From Latilactobacillus fuchuensis DSM 14340 = JCM 11249 (GTDB lineage: Bacteria; Bacillota; Bacilli; Lactobacillales; Lactobacillaceae), in the NCBI RefSeq assembly GCF_000615805.1, contig NZ_BAMJ01000001.1:62001-126000 (forward strand): 64,000 nt of DNA. The letters are read 5' to 3'. The notes beneath the pieces are model-generated. The model was not told the origin of the DNA. It saw nothing but the letters and a program-made list of their open reading frames with translations, and did not search any database. Position numbers and translations under genes: made by a program. Positions within the stretch are counted from its first letter, which is position 1. Each line of letters begins with the position of its first letter. Shown in pieces: positions 38,663-49,879 of this stretch.

Positions 38663-41179
38663 CTATTTGGCAACTGGCATATACGTATACGGTGTAATCC
38701 CTGTCATGCCAATCATCGGATCAATCTGACGGTTGCTTAATGCGTCTGGTGTTAATCGATAGTCAGCTGGTGCCTCTTCAACCGTTTCAACCGATAGGTC
38801 CAATTGGGTGGTCGTTTCTGCCGGCTGCTTAGATTCAGTGGGCGTTGGCGCAAGCGTTTTGGCTTCGGTTTGACCAACACTCGCCATTTTAACGGCTCTA
38901 GCTGGTTGTTTGCCACCAAAAGTACTGATAATGCGTTCTTTTAGTGTTGTTTGGCGATTAGCTGATAATTCCTTAGTCGCCGTTTCAAACGCACGCGGTT
39001 CGCCAATTAAAATCAATAACGATTTAGCCCGCGTGACCGCCGTATACAATAGATTCCGTTTCAGCATTCGTTGGTACTGACCAACTAGCGGTAGAATCAC
39101 CATTTCAAATTCTGAACCCTGCGCTTTATGAATCGACGTACAATAGGCCAACGTAATCTTCGACCATTCAGTCCGTTTATACGTCACTTCGGTGCTGTCA
39201 AACGCGATGATTAATTCATCCATCTTATCAGCACTGTTTTTAGCATACGTAATCCCGGTAATCTGTCCAATTTCACCATTAAACACTTTTTGTTCAGGAC
39301 TATTGACCAGATGTAAAACTTTGTCCCCGATTCGGTAATGGACATTGCCAATCGTAACCTGTTTTTTTCGATCATCCAGTTTTGGATTCATAATTTCTTG
39401 AATCATCGGATTGAGTTGATCAATCCCAGCGGCACCCCGGTACATCGGCGCCAACACTTGAATATCGCGAGTTTCAAAGCCCCGCGCCTTGGCTTTAGTC
39501 ACGACTTGTTGAATCACCGATTCAATTTGATACGGACTACACTGAATAAAGCTACGATCTTTTTGCGGTTGCACCAGATTATCGGGTAATTTACCCTGAT
39601 TAATATCATGCGCCAACTGAATAATCGTTGAATCGTCATCTTGCCGGTGAATCTGTTGCAGTTCGATGGCTGGAATCGCCTGACTCTGCAATAAATCAAA
39701 GAAGACCTGCCCTGCGCCAACGGAGGGCAATTGATCCTTATCGCCGACCAAAACAACTTGCATATGACTCGGGACTGCCCGAATTAGTGACCGGAATAGA
39801 TAGGTGTCAACCATCGACATTTCATCGATAATCAATAAACCGCCGTCTAATTCTTTACTCGAAATATCGGGATTATTTTCCCGACCGGTAATCCCTAGTA
39901 AGCGGTGAATCGTGCTCGCCGGTAACCCAGTTGTTTCACTGATTCGTTTAGCTGCACGACCAGTCGGCGCCGCTAACAAAATCGGGAATGGTTTGTCTTT
40001 GTAATCATTGATGTCTAACGAGAAATCATTCAACGCCGCAAACAGCGTGACAATCCCGTTGATAATGGTCGTTTTTCCGGTCCCCGGTCCCCCAGTTAGT
40101 AGAAATGCCCGGTGGGTCAACGCTAATTTAATCGCTTCTCGTTGAACGTCATCATAATCGATTTTGAATTGCTTTTCTAACTGGCGAATCTCTTGGTCTA
40201 AATCGTGTTTAGGATAACTGATTTTATCCCGTTCATTTTCAATTCGCATCAGATGATCGGCAATTTGCCATTCCGCATTATATAACCCGTTCGGATAAAT
40301 GCGGTCATCTTCGCCAACAACTTTGCCGTCATGCGCTAACACCATTAGCTGTTCAGCGACCGCATTCGGGTCAATGGCCACATTGCGGGCTTGTTCCATC
40401 AAACGAATACTTGTCGCCAGTAATGGCTTCGCTTGCGTGTAGGTGTCGCCCGCTTGATTCGTTAGTTCATTGAGAGCCTGCATCAAAGCCCCTTGCAATC
40501 GGGCCGGTGAATCAGCTGCGAAACCCAATTTTTCGGCTAAATTATCGGCACGCTTGAACCCAACACCGGTAATATCAGCCACTAATCGATAGGGATTTTC
40601 TTGGATGACTTTTAACGTATCTTCTTGATAATTCTGATAAATCGTATAGGCCATCGAGCTCCCAAACCCGTAACTATTTAAACCGATAATGATTTGTTCC
40701 ATCCCATTATTAATCGTCAAAGTGTCGACTAAAGTCGTTTGTTTTTGCTCGTTTAAGCCTAAAGGGGCCAATACTTTGGGATCGGCTAAAATTGTATCGA
40801 TGGCCTCCAACCCTAGGGTATCAACAATTTTTTCGGCCGTTTTTTGACCAATCCCCGCAAATTTCTCACCCGACAAATAAGCCACCAACCCGGCCTTCGT
40901 CGTTGGTTGGTTGACCTGATAATTATCGGCTTGAAATTGTTTACCGTACTTAGGATGCGTAATCAATTTCCCATAAAAGGTGTATTGTTCATCTTCTTTA
41001 ATATCACCAAAACTCCCGGTGACCACGATTTCCGGTTCGGGCCAATCAATCGTTTTATGTGCCACTTTGATTAATAGGATTTTAAAGAAGTTCTCGGGAC
41101 TTTCATAAAAAATACTCTGCACGGTTCCGGTTACCGTTGGTTTGCTAATCGCTTCTGTCGTTGTTTCCAAAATCGCCAT
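38663..41179 (-). CDS. recD2: ATP-dependent RecD2 DNA helicase
   Basis: An 838-aa SF1B helicase. The N-terminal OB-like domain and helix-hairpin-helix region (FAGIGQKTAEKIVD) precede Walker A GGPGTGKT (363-370), Walker B LLIIDEMSMVD, and late helicase motifs including AYCTSIHKAQGSEF and YTAVTRAK. The C-terminus has an extra low-complexity Thr/Pro/Glu tail of about 90 residues. RecD2 works in mismatch and recombination repair without RecBC. 5 bp downstream of the TPR gene in the same operon. Confidence 0.94.
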   Translation of the reverse strand: MAILETTTEAISKPTVTGTVQSIFYESPENFFKILLIKVAHKTIDWPEPEIVVTGSFGDIKEDEQYTFYGKLITHPKYGKQFQADNYQVNQPTTKAGLVAYLSGEKFAGIGQKTAEKIVDTLGLEAIDTILADPKVLAPLGLNEQKQTTLVDTLTINNGMEQIIIGLNSYGFGSSMAYTIYQNYQEDTLKVIQENPYRLVADITGVGFKRADNLAEKLGFAADSPARLQGALMQALNELTNQAGDTYTQAKPLLATSIRLMEQARNVAIDPNAVAEQLMVLAHDGKVVGEDDRIYPNGLYNAEWQIADHLMRIENERDKISYPKHDLDQEIRQLEKQFKIDYDDVQREAIKLALTHRAFLLTGGPGTGKTTIINGIVTLFAALNDFSLDINDYKDKPFPILLAAPTGRAAKRISETTGLPASTIHRLLGITGRENNPDISSKELDGGLLIIDEMSMVDTYLFRSLIRAVPSHMQVVLVGDKDQLPSVGAGQVFFDLLQSQAIPAIELQQIHRQDDDSTIIQLAHDINQGKLPDNLVQPQKDRSFIQCSPYQIESVIQQVVTKAKARGFETRDIQVLAPMYRGAAGIDQLNPMIQEIMNPKLDDRKKQVTIGNVHYRIGDKVLHLVNSPEQKVFNGEIGQITGITYAKNSADKMDELIIAFDSTEVTYKRTEWSKITLAYCTSIHKAQGSEFEMVILPLVGQYQRMLKRNLLYTAVTRAKSLLILIGEPRAFETATKELSANRQTTLKERIISTFGGKQPARAVKMASVGQTEAKTLAPTPTESKQPAETTTQLDLSVETVEEAPADYRLTPDALSNRQIDPMIGMTGITPYTYMPVAK

Positions 41180-41184
41180 CCCTA

Positions 41185-41844
41185 CTATTGATGATCTTTA
41201 GCTTGCATAAAACCTTCAATATCCATTAATTGTTGCTTATTTTTTTCGAAATAGTCTGGTGCGACTTTTTTAGCTCGCTCAAAATAAGTCGCACTCGGCT
41301 GGTCTAACACGAGTTGGGTTAACCCGTATTTAAATAGGGCCTCACCATTTTGTACATCAATTTTAAGCGCCTTTTTAAGATAACTTTGGGCTTGGTCAAA
41401 ATCACCCAAACTAATTAAAATATTACCCACCAAAATATTGGTATCTAATGCTTGCGGTTGTTGTTCTTGCGCCGTTAACGCGAAAACTAATGCCCGTGGA
41501 TTTTGTTCCATCTGATGATACGTTTGCGCCAACATATATTGGGCATCAACCGACTGCGAATTTTTAACCAACTCCATAAAAATGGCCTCAGACTGTTGAT
41601 ACGATTCGGCTTGGTAGTACAACGTGCCTAACGCATATGAGAGCGCTGGTTGATCAGGAAATTTGGTCAATGCTTTTTGCAACAACACTTCCGCTTGTTC
41701 AAAATCTTGGAGAGTGGTCAAAAAAGTCGCTAACGTCACATAAGCTTCAATATCAGCCGGTGCTTTTTTTAAATAATCCACTAGCGCTTGGACCGCTTCT
41801 TCATGTTGGCCATCTGACCATTGTTTTAAAATTGCCGCTTCCAT
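41185..41844 (-). CDS. TPR-repeat protein
   Basis: A 219-aa protein made almost wholly of tetratricopeptide repeats (for example PALSYALGTLYYQAESYQQS and NILVGNILISLGDFDQAQSY). No membrane or catalytic segment. Its gene is 5 bp upstream of recD2 and 11 bp downstream of the phosphatase gene, forming a three-gene unit as in other lactobacilli. Role unknown. Confidence 0.8.
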   Translation of the reverse strand: MEAAILKQWSDGQHEEAVQALVDYLKKAPADIEAYVTLATFLTTLQDFEQAEVLLQKALTKFPDQPALSYALGTLYYQAESYQQSEAIFMELVKNSQSVDAQYMLAQTYHQMEQNPRALVFALTAQEQQPQALDTNILVGNILISLGDFDQAQSYLKKALKIDVQNGEALFKYGLTQLVLDQPSATYFERAKKVAPDYFEKNKQQLMDIEGFMQAKDHQ

Positions 41845-41855
41845 TTAATCATCTC

Positions 41856-42515
41856 CTAGATTGTATCTGAAGCTGATAACGTGCGTTTCAAAAAGCACGT
41901 TTCATTCCAGTCTAATAATTGATACGAAATCCCACCATCCAACGTCTCTAAAGTCGTGACCGATGAATTAGTCAATCCGCCATCTTTACGAATGTCAGCA
42001 ATCGGGGTTTTTAATAGGGCTTGAATCATCGCAACCATTGCTGCTCCGTGGCTGACAATTAGAATATTATCAGCTGGTTGGGCCGCTGTGACGATGGTTT
42101 GGACCGCCGCATTCGTCCGTTGAATCACAGATGCAAAGGTTTCACCGTTAATCGTGGTTGGATCATAGTCAGCTGGCGCTTCACGAAAGGCCGCGATTTC
42201 TCGCGGAAACTGTTTAAAAACATCCGTAAACGCCATGCCTTCCATCTGTCCTAAATCAAATTCATGTAAATCGTCAACAATCGTCACCGGAAAAGGTTGT
42301 TTTAACGCTTTTTTCAAGGTTTCAGACGTTACTTGCGCGCGTTTCAGCGGACTCGTATATAAATGTGTGAATTGAATCGTCTTTAAATAAGCTGCTAATT
42401 CAGCAATTTCAGTATAACTTGTCGGTAATAATGGTGAATCCCCATGAGCACCTTGATAACGCCCCTCTAGATTCCATTCCGTCTTACCATGTCGCACAAA
42501 ATATAAAGTTGTCAT
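41856..42515 (-). CDS. Histidine phosphatase family protein
   Basis: A 219-aa phosphoglycerate-mutase-like phosphatase. The catalytic RHG motif is FVRHGKTEWN, the acid-base Glu lies in ETFASV or EFDLGQMEG, and the second His is in VSHGAAMVAM. ATG at 42515 is preferred: GGAG lies 8 nt upstream, while GTG 42521 is too close. Substrate unknown; not a glycolytic mutase by length. Confidence 0.85.
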   Translation of the reverse strand: MTTLYFVRHGKTEWNLEGRYQGAHGDSPLLPTSYTEIAELAAYLKTIQFTHLYTSPLKRAQVTSETLKKALKQPFPVTIVDDLHEFDLGQMEGMAFTDVFKQFPREIAAFREAPADYDPTTINGETFASVIQRTNAAVQTIVTAAQPADNILIVSHGAAMVAMIQALLKTPIADIRKDGGLTNSSVTTLETLDGGISYQLLDWNETCFLKRTLSASDTI

Positions 42516-42589
42516 CGCCACTGCTCCTCAAAAATAACTTACCCTTCATTATGAAAGAGTCCTGCCATAAATTCAAGTCGCGTGGCACT

Positions 42590-42623
42590 AAAAAAGCGTA
42601 AGAAATTAAATTCTTACGCTTTT
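42590..42623 (-). terminator. Terminator of nox
   Basis: 13-bp perfect stem AAAAGCGTAAGAA/TTCTTACGCTTTT with a 6-nt loop, 4 bp beyond the nox stop codon on the minus strand. Confidence 0.85.
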
Positions 42624-42626
42624 AAT

Positions 42627-43961
42627 TTATTTACTTTCGGCAACAGCTTGCATAGCAATCGCGTTGACGTAATTGACGGGTTGGTCATAGTTAGGTTGGA
42701 AGAACATATCAACCATCGCTAATTGATCAATCGTCATCTTAGTTTGAATCGCCATTGATACGACGTTCGCCGCTTGAGCAATATCATATTGACTTGTAAA
42801 TGACGCCCCTAAAACTTGGCGTGTTTCTGGACTCCACATCAGGTTCATTAGAACCGAAGTTGTTGAAGGCATAAAGTCTGGACGGTAATCTTGTTCGAGC
42901 GTTGTTGTCGCCACCTCAATGCCGCGGACCTTAGCCCCTTCAACCGTTAAACCAGTTCCTGAATAAGTCCGACCGAACAATTCAACGGCACTTGTTGCTT
43001 GAGTCCCCATATATTTCTCAGTTGGTGTTTCAATATTCCGACCGATCAAAAGTCCTTGGCGAACCGCATTGGTTGCCAATGGAATATAATCTGGTTTTTG
43101 AGTTGGGTTGTAGAAGACAGTTGAAGAATCCCCTGCTGCATAAACATCTTTAACGGACGTTTGCATGTATTCATCGGTGATAATGGCCCCATTGCCTAAC
43201 ATCTCAACTTGGCCTTTGAACAAACCAGTATTCGGTTTGAACCCGACACATAAGACGGCAATATCAGCCGTATAAGCGCCTTTATCCGTTTTAACCGTTA
43301 CTTGATCAGTTCCATTAAAGCTCACCACTTTTTCATTCAAAGCTAGTGTGACACCATGATCACGATAATCTTGTTCCACAATTTCAGAGATATTGGGATC
43401 AAAGTTTTTACCCAAAGCGTGAGGTAGTGCGTCGACCAATGTGACTTCTTTCCCGATTGTCGCATAAGCTTCCGCCAATTCAGCACCGATATAACCAGAA
43501 CCAATCACAACGACGCTCTTAACGTCAGCCGCACTCTTCTTTAATTCATTAGCATGGTTCCAATTCTTGCAAAGTTTAACCCGCGGATTATCAATCCCTT
43601 CGATTGGTGGAATCACAGGCGATGAACCCGTTGTAACGATAATTTTATCAAATTGTTCAACTGATTCATCACCAGTCACTAAATTTTTAACTTTTAAGGT
43701 TTTATCAGCTAAATTCGTTTCTAAAACAGTATGTTGCATCTTCATGTGTGCGCCTAATTGCGCCAAAGTATCTGGTGTGGCATAAAACATTTTTTCTGGA
43801 TGGGCAACATGGCCGCCGACCCATAAAGCAATCCCACATGACAAGAATGATAAGTTATCATGACTTTCGTAAACCGTGACATCCCAATCTGGATGGTTAG
43901 TCAATGTTTCCTGTGCTGCAAATGTTCCTGCGTGTGTACAACCAATTACTGCTACTTTCAT
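42627..43961 (-). CDS. nox: NADH oxidase/peroxidase family flavoprotein
   Basis: A 444-aa FAD enzyme of the NADH oxidase/CoA-disulfide reductase group. H10 and the redox cysteine C42 (FLSCGIALWVGG) occupy the positions known from enterococcal NADH oxidase and peroxidase. The NAD loop is VIGSGYIGAELAE and the second FAD motif is VYAAGDSSTVFY. It most likely reduces O2 to water with NADH, balancing NAD+ in aerobic growth. A strong promoter with a Rex-like operator precedes it, which fits NADH control. Confidence 0.88.
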   Translation of the reverse strand: MKVAVIGCTHAGTFAAQETLTNHPDWDVTVYESHDNLSFLSCGIALWVGGHVAHPEKMFYATPDTLAQLGAHMKMQHTVLETNLADKTLKVKNLVTGDESVEQFDKIIVTTGSSPVIPPIEGIDNPRVKLCKNWNHANELKKSAADVKSVVVIGSGYIGAELAEAYATIGKEVTLVDALPHALGKNFDPNISEIVEQDYRDHGVTLALNEKVVSFNGTDQVTVKTDKGAYTADIAVLCVGFKPNTGLFKGQVEMLGNGAIITDEYMQTSVKDVYAAGDSSTVFYNPTQKPDYIPLATNAVRQGLLIGRNIETPTEKYMGTQATSAVELFGRTYSGTGLTVEGAKVRGIEVATTTLEQDYRPDFMPSTTSVLMNLMWSPETRQVLGASFTSQYDIAQAANVVSMAIQTKMTIDQLAMVDMFFQPNYDQPVNYVNAIAMQAVAESK

Positions 43962-44003
43962 GATAGAGCCTCCTATTTAATTAAACCACTTAATATTATT
44001 AGT

Positions 44004-44021
44004 TTGTGAATGATTACACAT
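44004..44021 (-). promoter_or_regulatory. Rex-like operator in the nox leader
   Basis: TTGTGAATGATTACACAT (plus strand) matches the Rex consensus TTGTGAAATATTTCACAA at 14 of 18 positions. It lies just downstream of the nox -10 box, so a bound repressor would block elongation or initiation. Rex senses the NADH/NAD+ ratio, which suits an NADH oxidase. Confidence 0.55.
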
Positions 44022-44035
44022 CTGTGCATAATTGT

Positions 44036-44065
44036 ATTGTACGCCATATAGTTTCTAAATGTCAA
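44036..44065 (-). promoter_or_regulatory. nox promoter
   Basis: Consensus -35 TTGACA (44060-44065), 18-nt spacer and -10 TACAAT (44036-44041) on the minus strand. Confidence 0.8.
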
Positions 44066-44089
44066 CAAAGAGCCCTTCAACAATCAATC

Positions 44090-45709
44090 CTATCCTTTGA
44101 ACTTAAAAGTTTGGGGCGCTTTTTTCCAGATAACGATGACCCCAATGGCGACATAAATTAAACTAACGACGGAAACCAACAGACAATAAATCAGACCCGA
44201 TGATTTGATTTGAAGACTCATGTAAGCCACCCAATAAAAAACGCCACTAATAATTTTGTAGGCTGGATTAACCACCGACAAATCACTCGAAAACGGCTGT
44301 AAGATATAATACACAAACAATTCATGAAAAGACAATAAAAATGACAGGCTGAACAGTAAGAAAATTAGTAATCCAAAGAAAAGCCCCCCTAAAAAGAAAC
44401 CATTAATAATGTTCACCAGTAAAAACATCGCCAAAATACTAACTGAGAGAATCCCATTATAATAAAAAGTCTTCCAAAAACGATAATAGAAACCTTGCAA
44501 AATTGTTTTGGGTTCACGATAAAATGGATAAAACAATAATGCCGCATCACAGTTAATAAATAATATTTGAACGATCTTTTTCCCAAAGCCTAAAAGATAC
44601 ATCAAAAAAAATAACACCGGTAACTGATTGATAAATATTTTTTCGCTATCTGCACTTTTCGGTAAGAAATACATCAGAATCGTTAAACCAACACCACCCA
44701 TGAGAATCCATAACAAGCGCCACTTTAAACTTCTATTTAACGCTGCACGATACCGTGTGAATAAAAGTGCATTTAAATAGTGATTCCCCTTCAGCTGACT
44801 TTTTTCACCTTCTACAAATTGTAACGCCTTTTGAAGCCGTAAGCCTTCTCCAAAATAGGCATTTGTTTCACGTTTTGTTTTTTTGGATTCCGAAAATAAA
44901 CCAGTCGTACGCATTAGCACTCGACTGTAACTTTCTTGATCATCATGAATCAATAATAAACTGGCCCCAACCACGAATAGTAGCAACCCTAAACAGCCCC
45001 AAAAACTAAAGAGCACTTGATACATTATTGAAAAATAATTCTGCCATAAAATCAATCCAAGCGCTGCGATGATTGCCCCATAAACAGACCCTGAGAGTAC
45101 GAAACGCGGCCACTTAGCAAGCATCCGAATAAGTCGCGCCTGATAAAAGAAAAAGGCTGCAAAACCTAAATAACCTAATAATCCGACAGGTACGATCCAA
45201 AAATTGCCAAGAATAAACGCCGATACGACAAATACAGGCAGATAAAATAAACTTTCCCTTAGCGGTTCGACAAAAGTCTTCATGCAAAGCACATCTCTAG
45301 GGGCAATCTGAAAATAGTTAATAAAATCCAGTTCAGACTGATAAAATGATTGCATGAAGCCTTCGATTGCTCTCGATAACAAAGGCACAGCCCCAAACCA
45401 TAAAATGAGTCCGGCAACCATTGGGCCATTGAGTCCGCTAAAATTAGTGATACTTTTAATCAGAATCATAATACCAACTCCGACGGCAATCCAAATAAAT
45501 TTCAATAGTAATTTAAATAGAATCGATACGATTGCGCCAAGAATGAATAAACCGTGCTTAATGTCATAGTATTGAAAAATGGTTGCCGGAATTCGTTTCC
45601 CAATGAGCGGTATTTTGCGTATGTAATATAATAAACCGTTAATTTTACGGGTTAACTGAATTCGCTGCATGAAGCTATAAAGTTGAATGAGATGCATAAA
45701 TTCTGCCAT
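44090..45709 (-). CDS. ABC transporter permease, many membrane helices
   Basis: A 539-aa polytopic membrane protein with roughly 10-12 hydrophobic segments and little else. It follows an ATPase gene without a gap (ATPase stop 45710-45712, permease ATG 45707-45709), so the two form one transporter. The layout resembles EcsB-like and exporter permeases, but I recognise no diagnostic motif. Direction and substrate are unknown. Confidence 0.75.
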   Translation of the reverse strand: MAEFMHLIQLYSFMQRIQLTRKINGLLYYIRKIPLIGKRIPATIFQYYDIKHGLFILGAIVSILFKLLLKFIWIAVGVGIMILIKSITNFSGLNGPMVAGLILWFGAVPLLSRAIEGFMQSFYQSELDFINYFQIAPRDVLCMKTFVEPLRESLFYLPVFVVSAFILGNFWIVPVGLLGYLGFAAFFFYQARLIRMLAKWPRFVLSGSVYGAIIAALGLILWQNYFSIMYQVLFSFWGCLGLLLFVVGASLLLIHDDQESYSRVLMRTTGLFSESKKTKRETNAYFGEGLRLQKALQFVEGEKSQLKGNHYLNALLFTRYRAALNRSLKWRLLWILMGGVGLTILMYFLPKSADSEKIFINQLPVLFFLMYLLGFGKKIVQILFINCDAALLFYPFYREPKTILQGFYYRFWKTFYYNGILSVSILAMFLLVNIINGFFLGGLFFGLLIFLLFSLSFLLSFHELFVYYILQPFSSDLSVVNPAYKIISGVFYWVAYMSLQIKSSGLIYCLLVSVVSLIYVAIGVIVIWKKAPQTFKFKG

Positions 45710-46465
45710 TTACTCACCTGCTTCATTTGGAACAACCGTTTTTGAAACCATTTGCTGTTTTTCAGAATTTGTTGAAAGTAAAGCGATAATTTCCTCTTCA
45801 AAATTAGCATCATGAATTCGTTCAGCTGAAATACTAGTTAATTTACCGTCGTGTAAAAGAACAATCTCATCACATAAATCCTGGGCCAATTGTAAAATAT
45901 GCGTCGAGAAAATAACCACTGAATTTTCTTTCTGTGCGATAATCAATTTTTTCATTTCATGGGCGGCGACGACATCAAACGACGTCAACGGTTCATCTAA
46001 TAATAAAACATCGGCATGAACCATCATTGTGACTAGCATTTGTACTTTATTATGCATGCCATACGAGTAGTCTCTTAAAAGACGATGATGATCTTTTTCT
46101 TCAATCCCCGCCTCTAACAAATAAACACTGGGATCTTGAATCCCTTGAATGCGGGCTTGATTGACCTCGATAAAAAATTTAACAAACTCATAACCGGTTA
46201 AAAAACCTGGTAAATGCGAAGTTGCATAGACAAACCCCACGTCGGTATTTTCATAATTCTGGCGCGATACGCCCTCTTCATCAAACGCAATTTGGCCACC
46301 ATCTAACGGTAAGTTGCGTGAAATACAATTAAAGAGCGTCGTCTTCCCTGAACCATTACGCCCTAATAAACCATATATTTTACCCTTTTCAAACGTAAAA
46401 GAAGCGTCATCAATAATGGTTTGTTGATCAAATTTTTTAGTCACATTTGTTAAAGTTAGTTTCAT
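45710..46465 (-). CDS. ABC transporter ATP-binding protein
   Basis: A 251-aa ATPase. Walker A is GRNGSGKTT, the signature is degenerate (RDYSYGMHNKVQM where LSGGQ is usual), Walker B is VLLLDEPLTSFD and the switch His is in IFSTHILQLA. A YSYGM signature is common in exporter ATPases such as those of bacteriocin or EcsA type. The start is ATG 46465 after GGGGGAAA; the in-frame extension upstream holds the promoter and is not coding. Confidence 0.85.
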   Translation of the reverse strand: MKLTLTNVTKKFDQQTIIDDASFTFEKGKIYGLLGRNGSGKTTLFNCISRNLPLDGGQIAFDEEGVSRQNYENTDVGFVYATSHLPGFLTGYEFVKFFIEVNQARIQGIQDPSVYLLEAGIEEKDHHRLLRDYSYGMHNKVQMLVTMMVHADVLLLDEPLTSFDVVAAHEMKKLIIAQKENSVVIFSTHILQLAQDLCDEIVLLHDGKLTSISAERIHDANFEEEIIALLSTNSEKQQMVSKTVVPNEAGE

Positions 46466-46498
46466 CTTTTTCCCCCAACTGGTCATATTATTTTTTTC

Positions 46499-46526
46499 AT
46501 TATAGCACAAGAGAATAGCGCTTTCA
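46499..46526 (-). promoter_or_regulatory. Promoter of the two-gene ABC unit with cre-like site
   Basis: Minus-strand -10 TATAAT (46499-46504) has only a poor -35 at correct spacing. The sequence TGAAAGCGCTATTC (46513-46526) lies where -35 should be and matches about 12 of 14 cre positions, so CcpA control is possible. Confidence 0.45.
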
Positions 46527-46584
46527 CATTTCGTTACTATTAGGGTATTCTCAAAAAATTGTACTCTGCCTGACATTTCTAATC

Positions 46585-46628
46585 AAAAAAATAGTCTCAC
46601 ACCGATGAAACCTGGTGTGAGACTATTT
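46585..46628 (-). terminator. Terminator of mnmA
   Basis: 15-bp perfect stem AAATAGTCTCACACC/GGTGTGAGACTATTT with a 10-nt loop and T6 on the minus strand. It is about 90 bp beyond the mnmA stop codon; the intervening sequence has no gene. Confidence 0.8.
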
Positions 46629-46719
46629 CTAGTACATATTCTTATATTAACTTGAAAGGCTTTAGTCCAATTAACAATGTGCTGTTGAGTTGCTACCCAC
46701 ACCTCAACACACTACTGAT

Positions 46720-48213
<1,494 letters not shown>

Positions 48214-48555
48214 TTATTTAACTAAAATATCCCGATCCATTAGATGTTGAATAATAAAATTAAATTGTTCAACATTCGCCGCATTTTGTTCGTTTTTAAA
48301 AATATCAACCGCGTGCAACCCGTCTGGTGACGTAATTGACATTTTAAAAGTCTTTAGTTCTTTTTCAATCGTGATTTTTAATTTAATCGCTGCATTGAAC
48401 GGTGATTTAGGATCTAATGGGCGTTCCAATTGGAAATTGCCGTTATTAGTGGGCACAAACCCAACATCCCGTAAGGTATACTTCTTAACGGCCGGATTTA
48501 ATCGATAAGTTGTCGAATCGCCCAAAACCGTTGCTGCTTCTTTTAATAAAACCAT
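48214..48555 (-). CDS. DUF1831 family protein
   Basis: A 113-aa protein of the lactobacillus DUF1831 family, usually next to a cysteine desulfurase gene, as here. Conserved parts are YRLNPAVKKYTLRDVGF and the strand MSITSPDGLHAVDIF. Function unknown; a role in the sulfur-transfer pathway is inferred from neighbours. ATG 48555 follows GGAGG; the ATG at 48570 would place that ribosome site inside the gene. Confidence 0.8.
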   Translation of the reverse strand: MVLLKEAATVLGDSTTYRLNPAVKKYTLRDVGFVPTNNGNFQLERPLDPKSPFNAAIKLKITIEKELKTFKMSITSPDGLHAVDIFKNEQNAANVEQFNFIIQHLMDRDILVK

Positions 48556-48616
48556 TTGAATAACCTCCATTAAATCGTTCTCAAGTTCTATTTTAGCATA
48601 AGCTAGTAAGCGCTGC

Positions 48617-49783
48617 CTAGTCTTTAGCGTGTTGCTTTGCTAAATTCTTCTCAACGATTTTAGTTAACGTTGCACAAAAGGCGTCGAGTTGCGCTGCCGT
48701 CGTATCCTTACCAAAACTGATTCGAACACTTTCGGCGACACGGGGACTTTCTTTCCCATACATCGCGATTAGCACGTGTGACGGTTCCAAATCACCAGCG
48801 GTACAAGCTGAGCCACCGGAAACGGCAAAACCAGCTAAATCAAGGTTCATTTGTAAGACATAGGTCGAAACGCCTTTAATCCACAAATTCAAAACGTGCT
48901 GAACACGATCCGCACCTAAGCCACCATTGACTTCAAAAGCGACCTGGTTAGCCTTCAATGTCTCTAAAACTTGTTGCTTGAAGGCCGTATATTGAGCCTG
49001 GTGTTCAGCCTTGACCGCGGGTGTTAATAATTCAACCGCCTTGGCAAAACCAGCGACGGCCGGAATATTTTCCGTCCCAGCGCGGCGTTTCTTTTCTTGT
49101 TCGCCCCCCAATAATAAAGATGGCAAATGAATTGCGTCGTTGACGTACAAGAACCCAATCTGCTTGGGCCCGTTGATTTTATGGGCCGAAACCGATAAGA
49201 AATCAATCTGATCCGCTTGCACGTCGATGTCCAATAAACCATAAGTCTGGGTGGCATCGGTGTGGAACCAAGCGTTCGATTCATGTACCAATTGACCAAT
49301 TTCATGAATTGGCATATGACTGCCGACTTCATTGTTACCCATCATGATTGACACTAAGATCGTGTCTGGCGTTAAAGCCGCTTTTAGATCCGCTAAATTA
49401 ATCACGCCTTGTTCGTTCACGGGTAAGTAAACGACATCAAAACCTTGCGTTTCTAAATAAGCCATTGGTTTTAAAACTGAATGGTGTTCAATCGCCGTCG
49501 TAATCAGGCGTTTGCCTTCACCGGCGCGTTGCATCGCGGTTTTTAAAATCGCAGTATTATTACTTTCTGTCGCACCACTGGTCAGAATAATTTCGTTATC
49601 CTTGGCCTGAATGCTTTGCGCTAAAATATGTCGACTGTTATCTAAAACAGTATGCGCCTGACGTCCAAAATAATGCGTACTCGACGCATTTCCGAAATCG
49701 TTGACCATTTGGTCGGTCATCGTTTGAATGACCTCAGGGGCCATCGGAGTGGTTGCTGCGTTGTCTAAATAGATATGTTCCAA
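48617..49783 (-). CDS. Cysteine desulfurase (NifS/IscS type)
   Basis: A 388-aa PLP enzyme that takes sulfur from cysteine. YLDNAATTPMAPEV opens the protein, PLP Lys is in SVSAHKINGPKQ, and the catalytic Cys is in SGGSACTAGDLEPSHV. The gene precedes DUF1831 and mnmA, so its main partner is probably MnmA for tRNA thiolation (a YrvO-like role); supply to Fe-S or thiamine pathways cannot be excluded. Confidence 0.92.
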   Translation of the reverse strand: MEHIYLDNAATTPMAPEVIQTMTDQMVNDFGNASSTHYFGRQAHTVLDNSRHILAQSIQAKDNEIILTSGATESNNTAILKTAMQRAGEGKRLITTAIEHHSVLKPMAYLETQGFDVVYLPVNEQGVINLADLKAALTPDTILVSIMMGNNEVGSHMPIHEIGQLVHESNAWFHTDATQTYGLLDIDVQADQIDFLSVSAHKINGPKQIGFLYVNDAIHLPSLLLGGEQEKKRRAGTENIPAVAGFAKAVELLTPAVKAEHQAQYTAFKQQVLETLKANQVAFEVNGGLGADRVQHVLNLWIKGVSTYVLQMNLDLAGFAVSGGSACTAGDLEPSHVLIAMYGKESPRVAESVRISFGKDTTAAQLDAFCATLTKIVEKNLAKQHAKD

Positions 49784-49879
49784 TTTTTTCGCCTCATTTT
49801 AAAAAGTATCTTATTTAGTTTAGCATAGATTATCCGAAAGTTACGCCCAAAACACTTAATCACAATTAAATAAAAATAG

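Noticed and set aside
46640-46715. Similarity between this stretch and 48070-48120 (both contain GTTGCT..CAACACACT)
   Set aside because: The shared part is short, and both are small hairpins of the GTTG/CAAC type. I could not show a common element beyond that, so no second repeat family is claimed.
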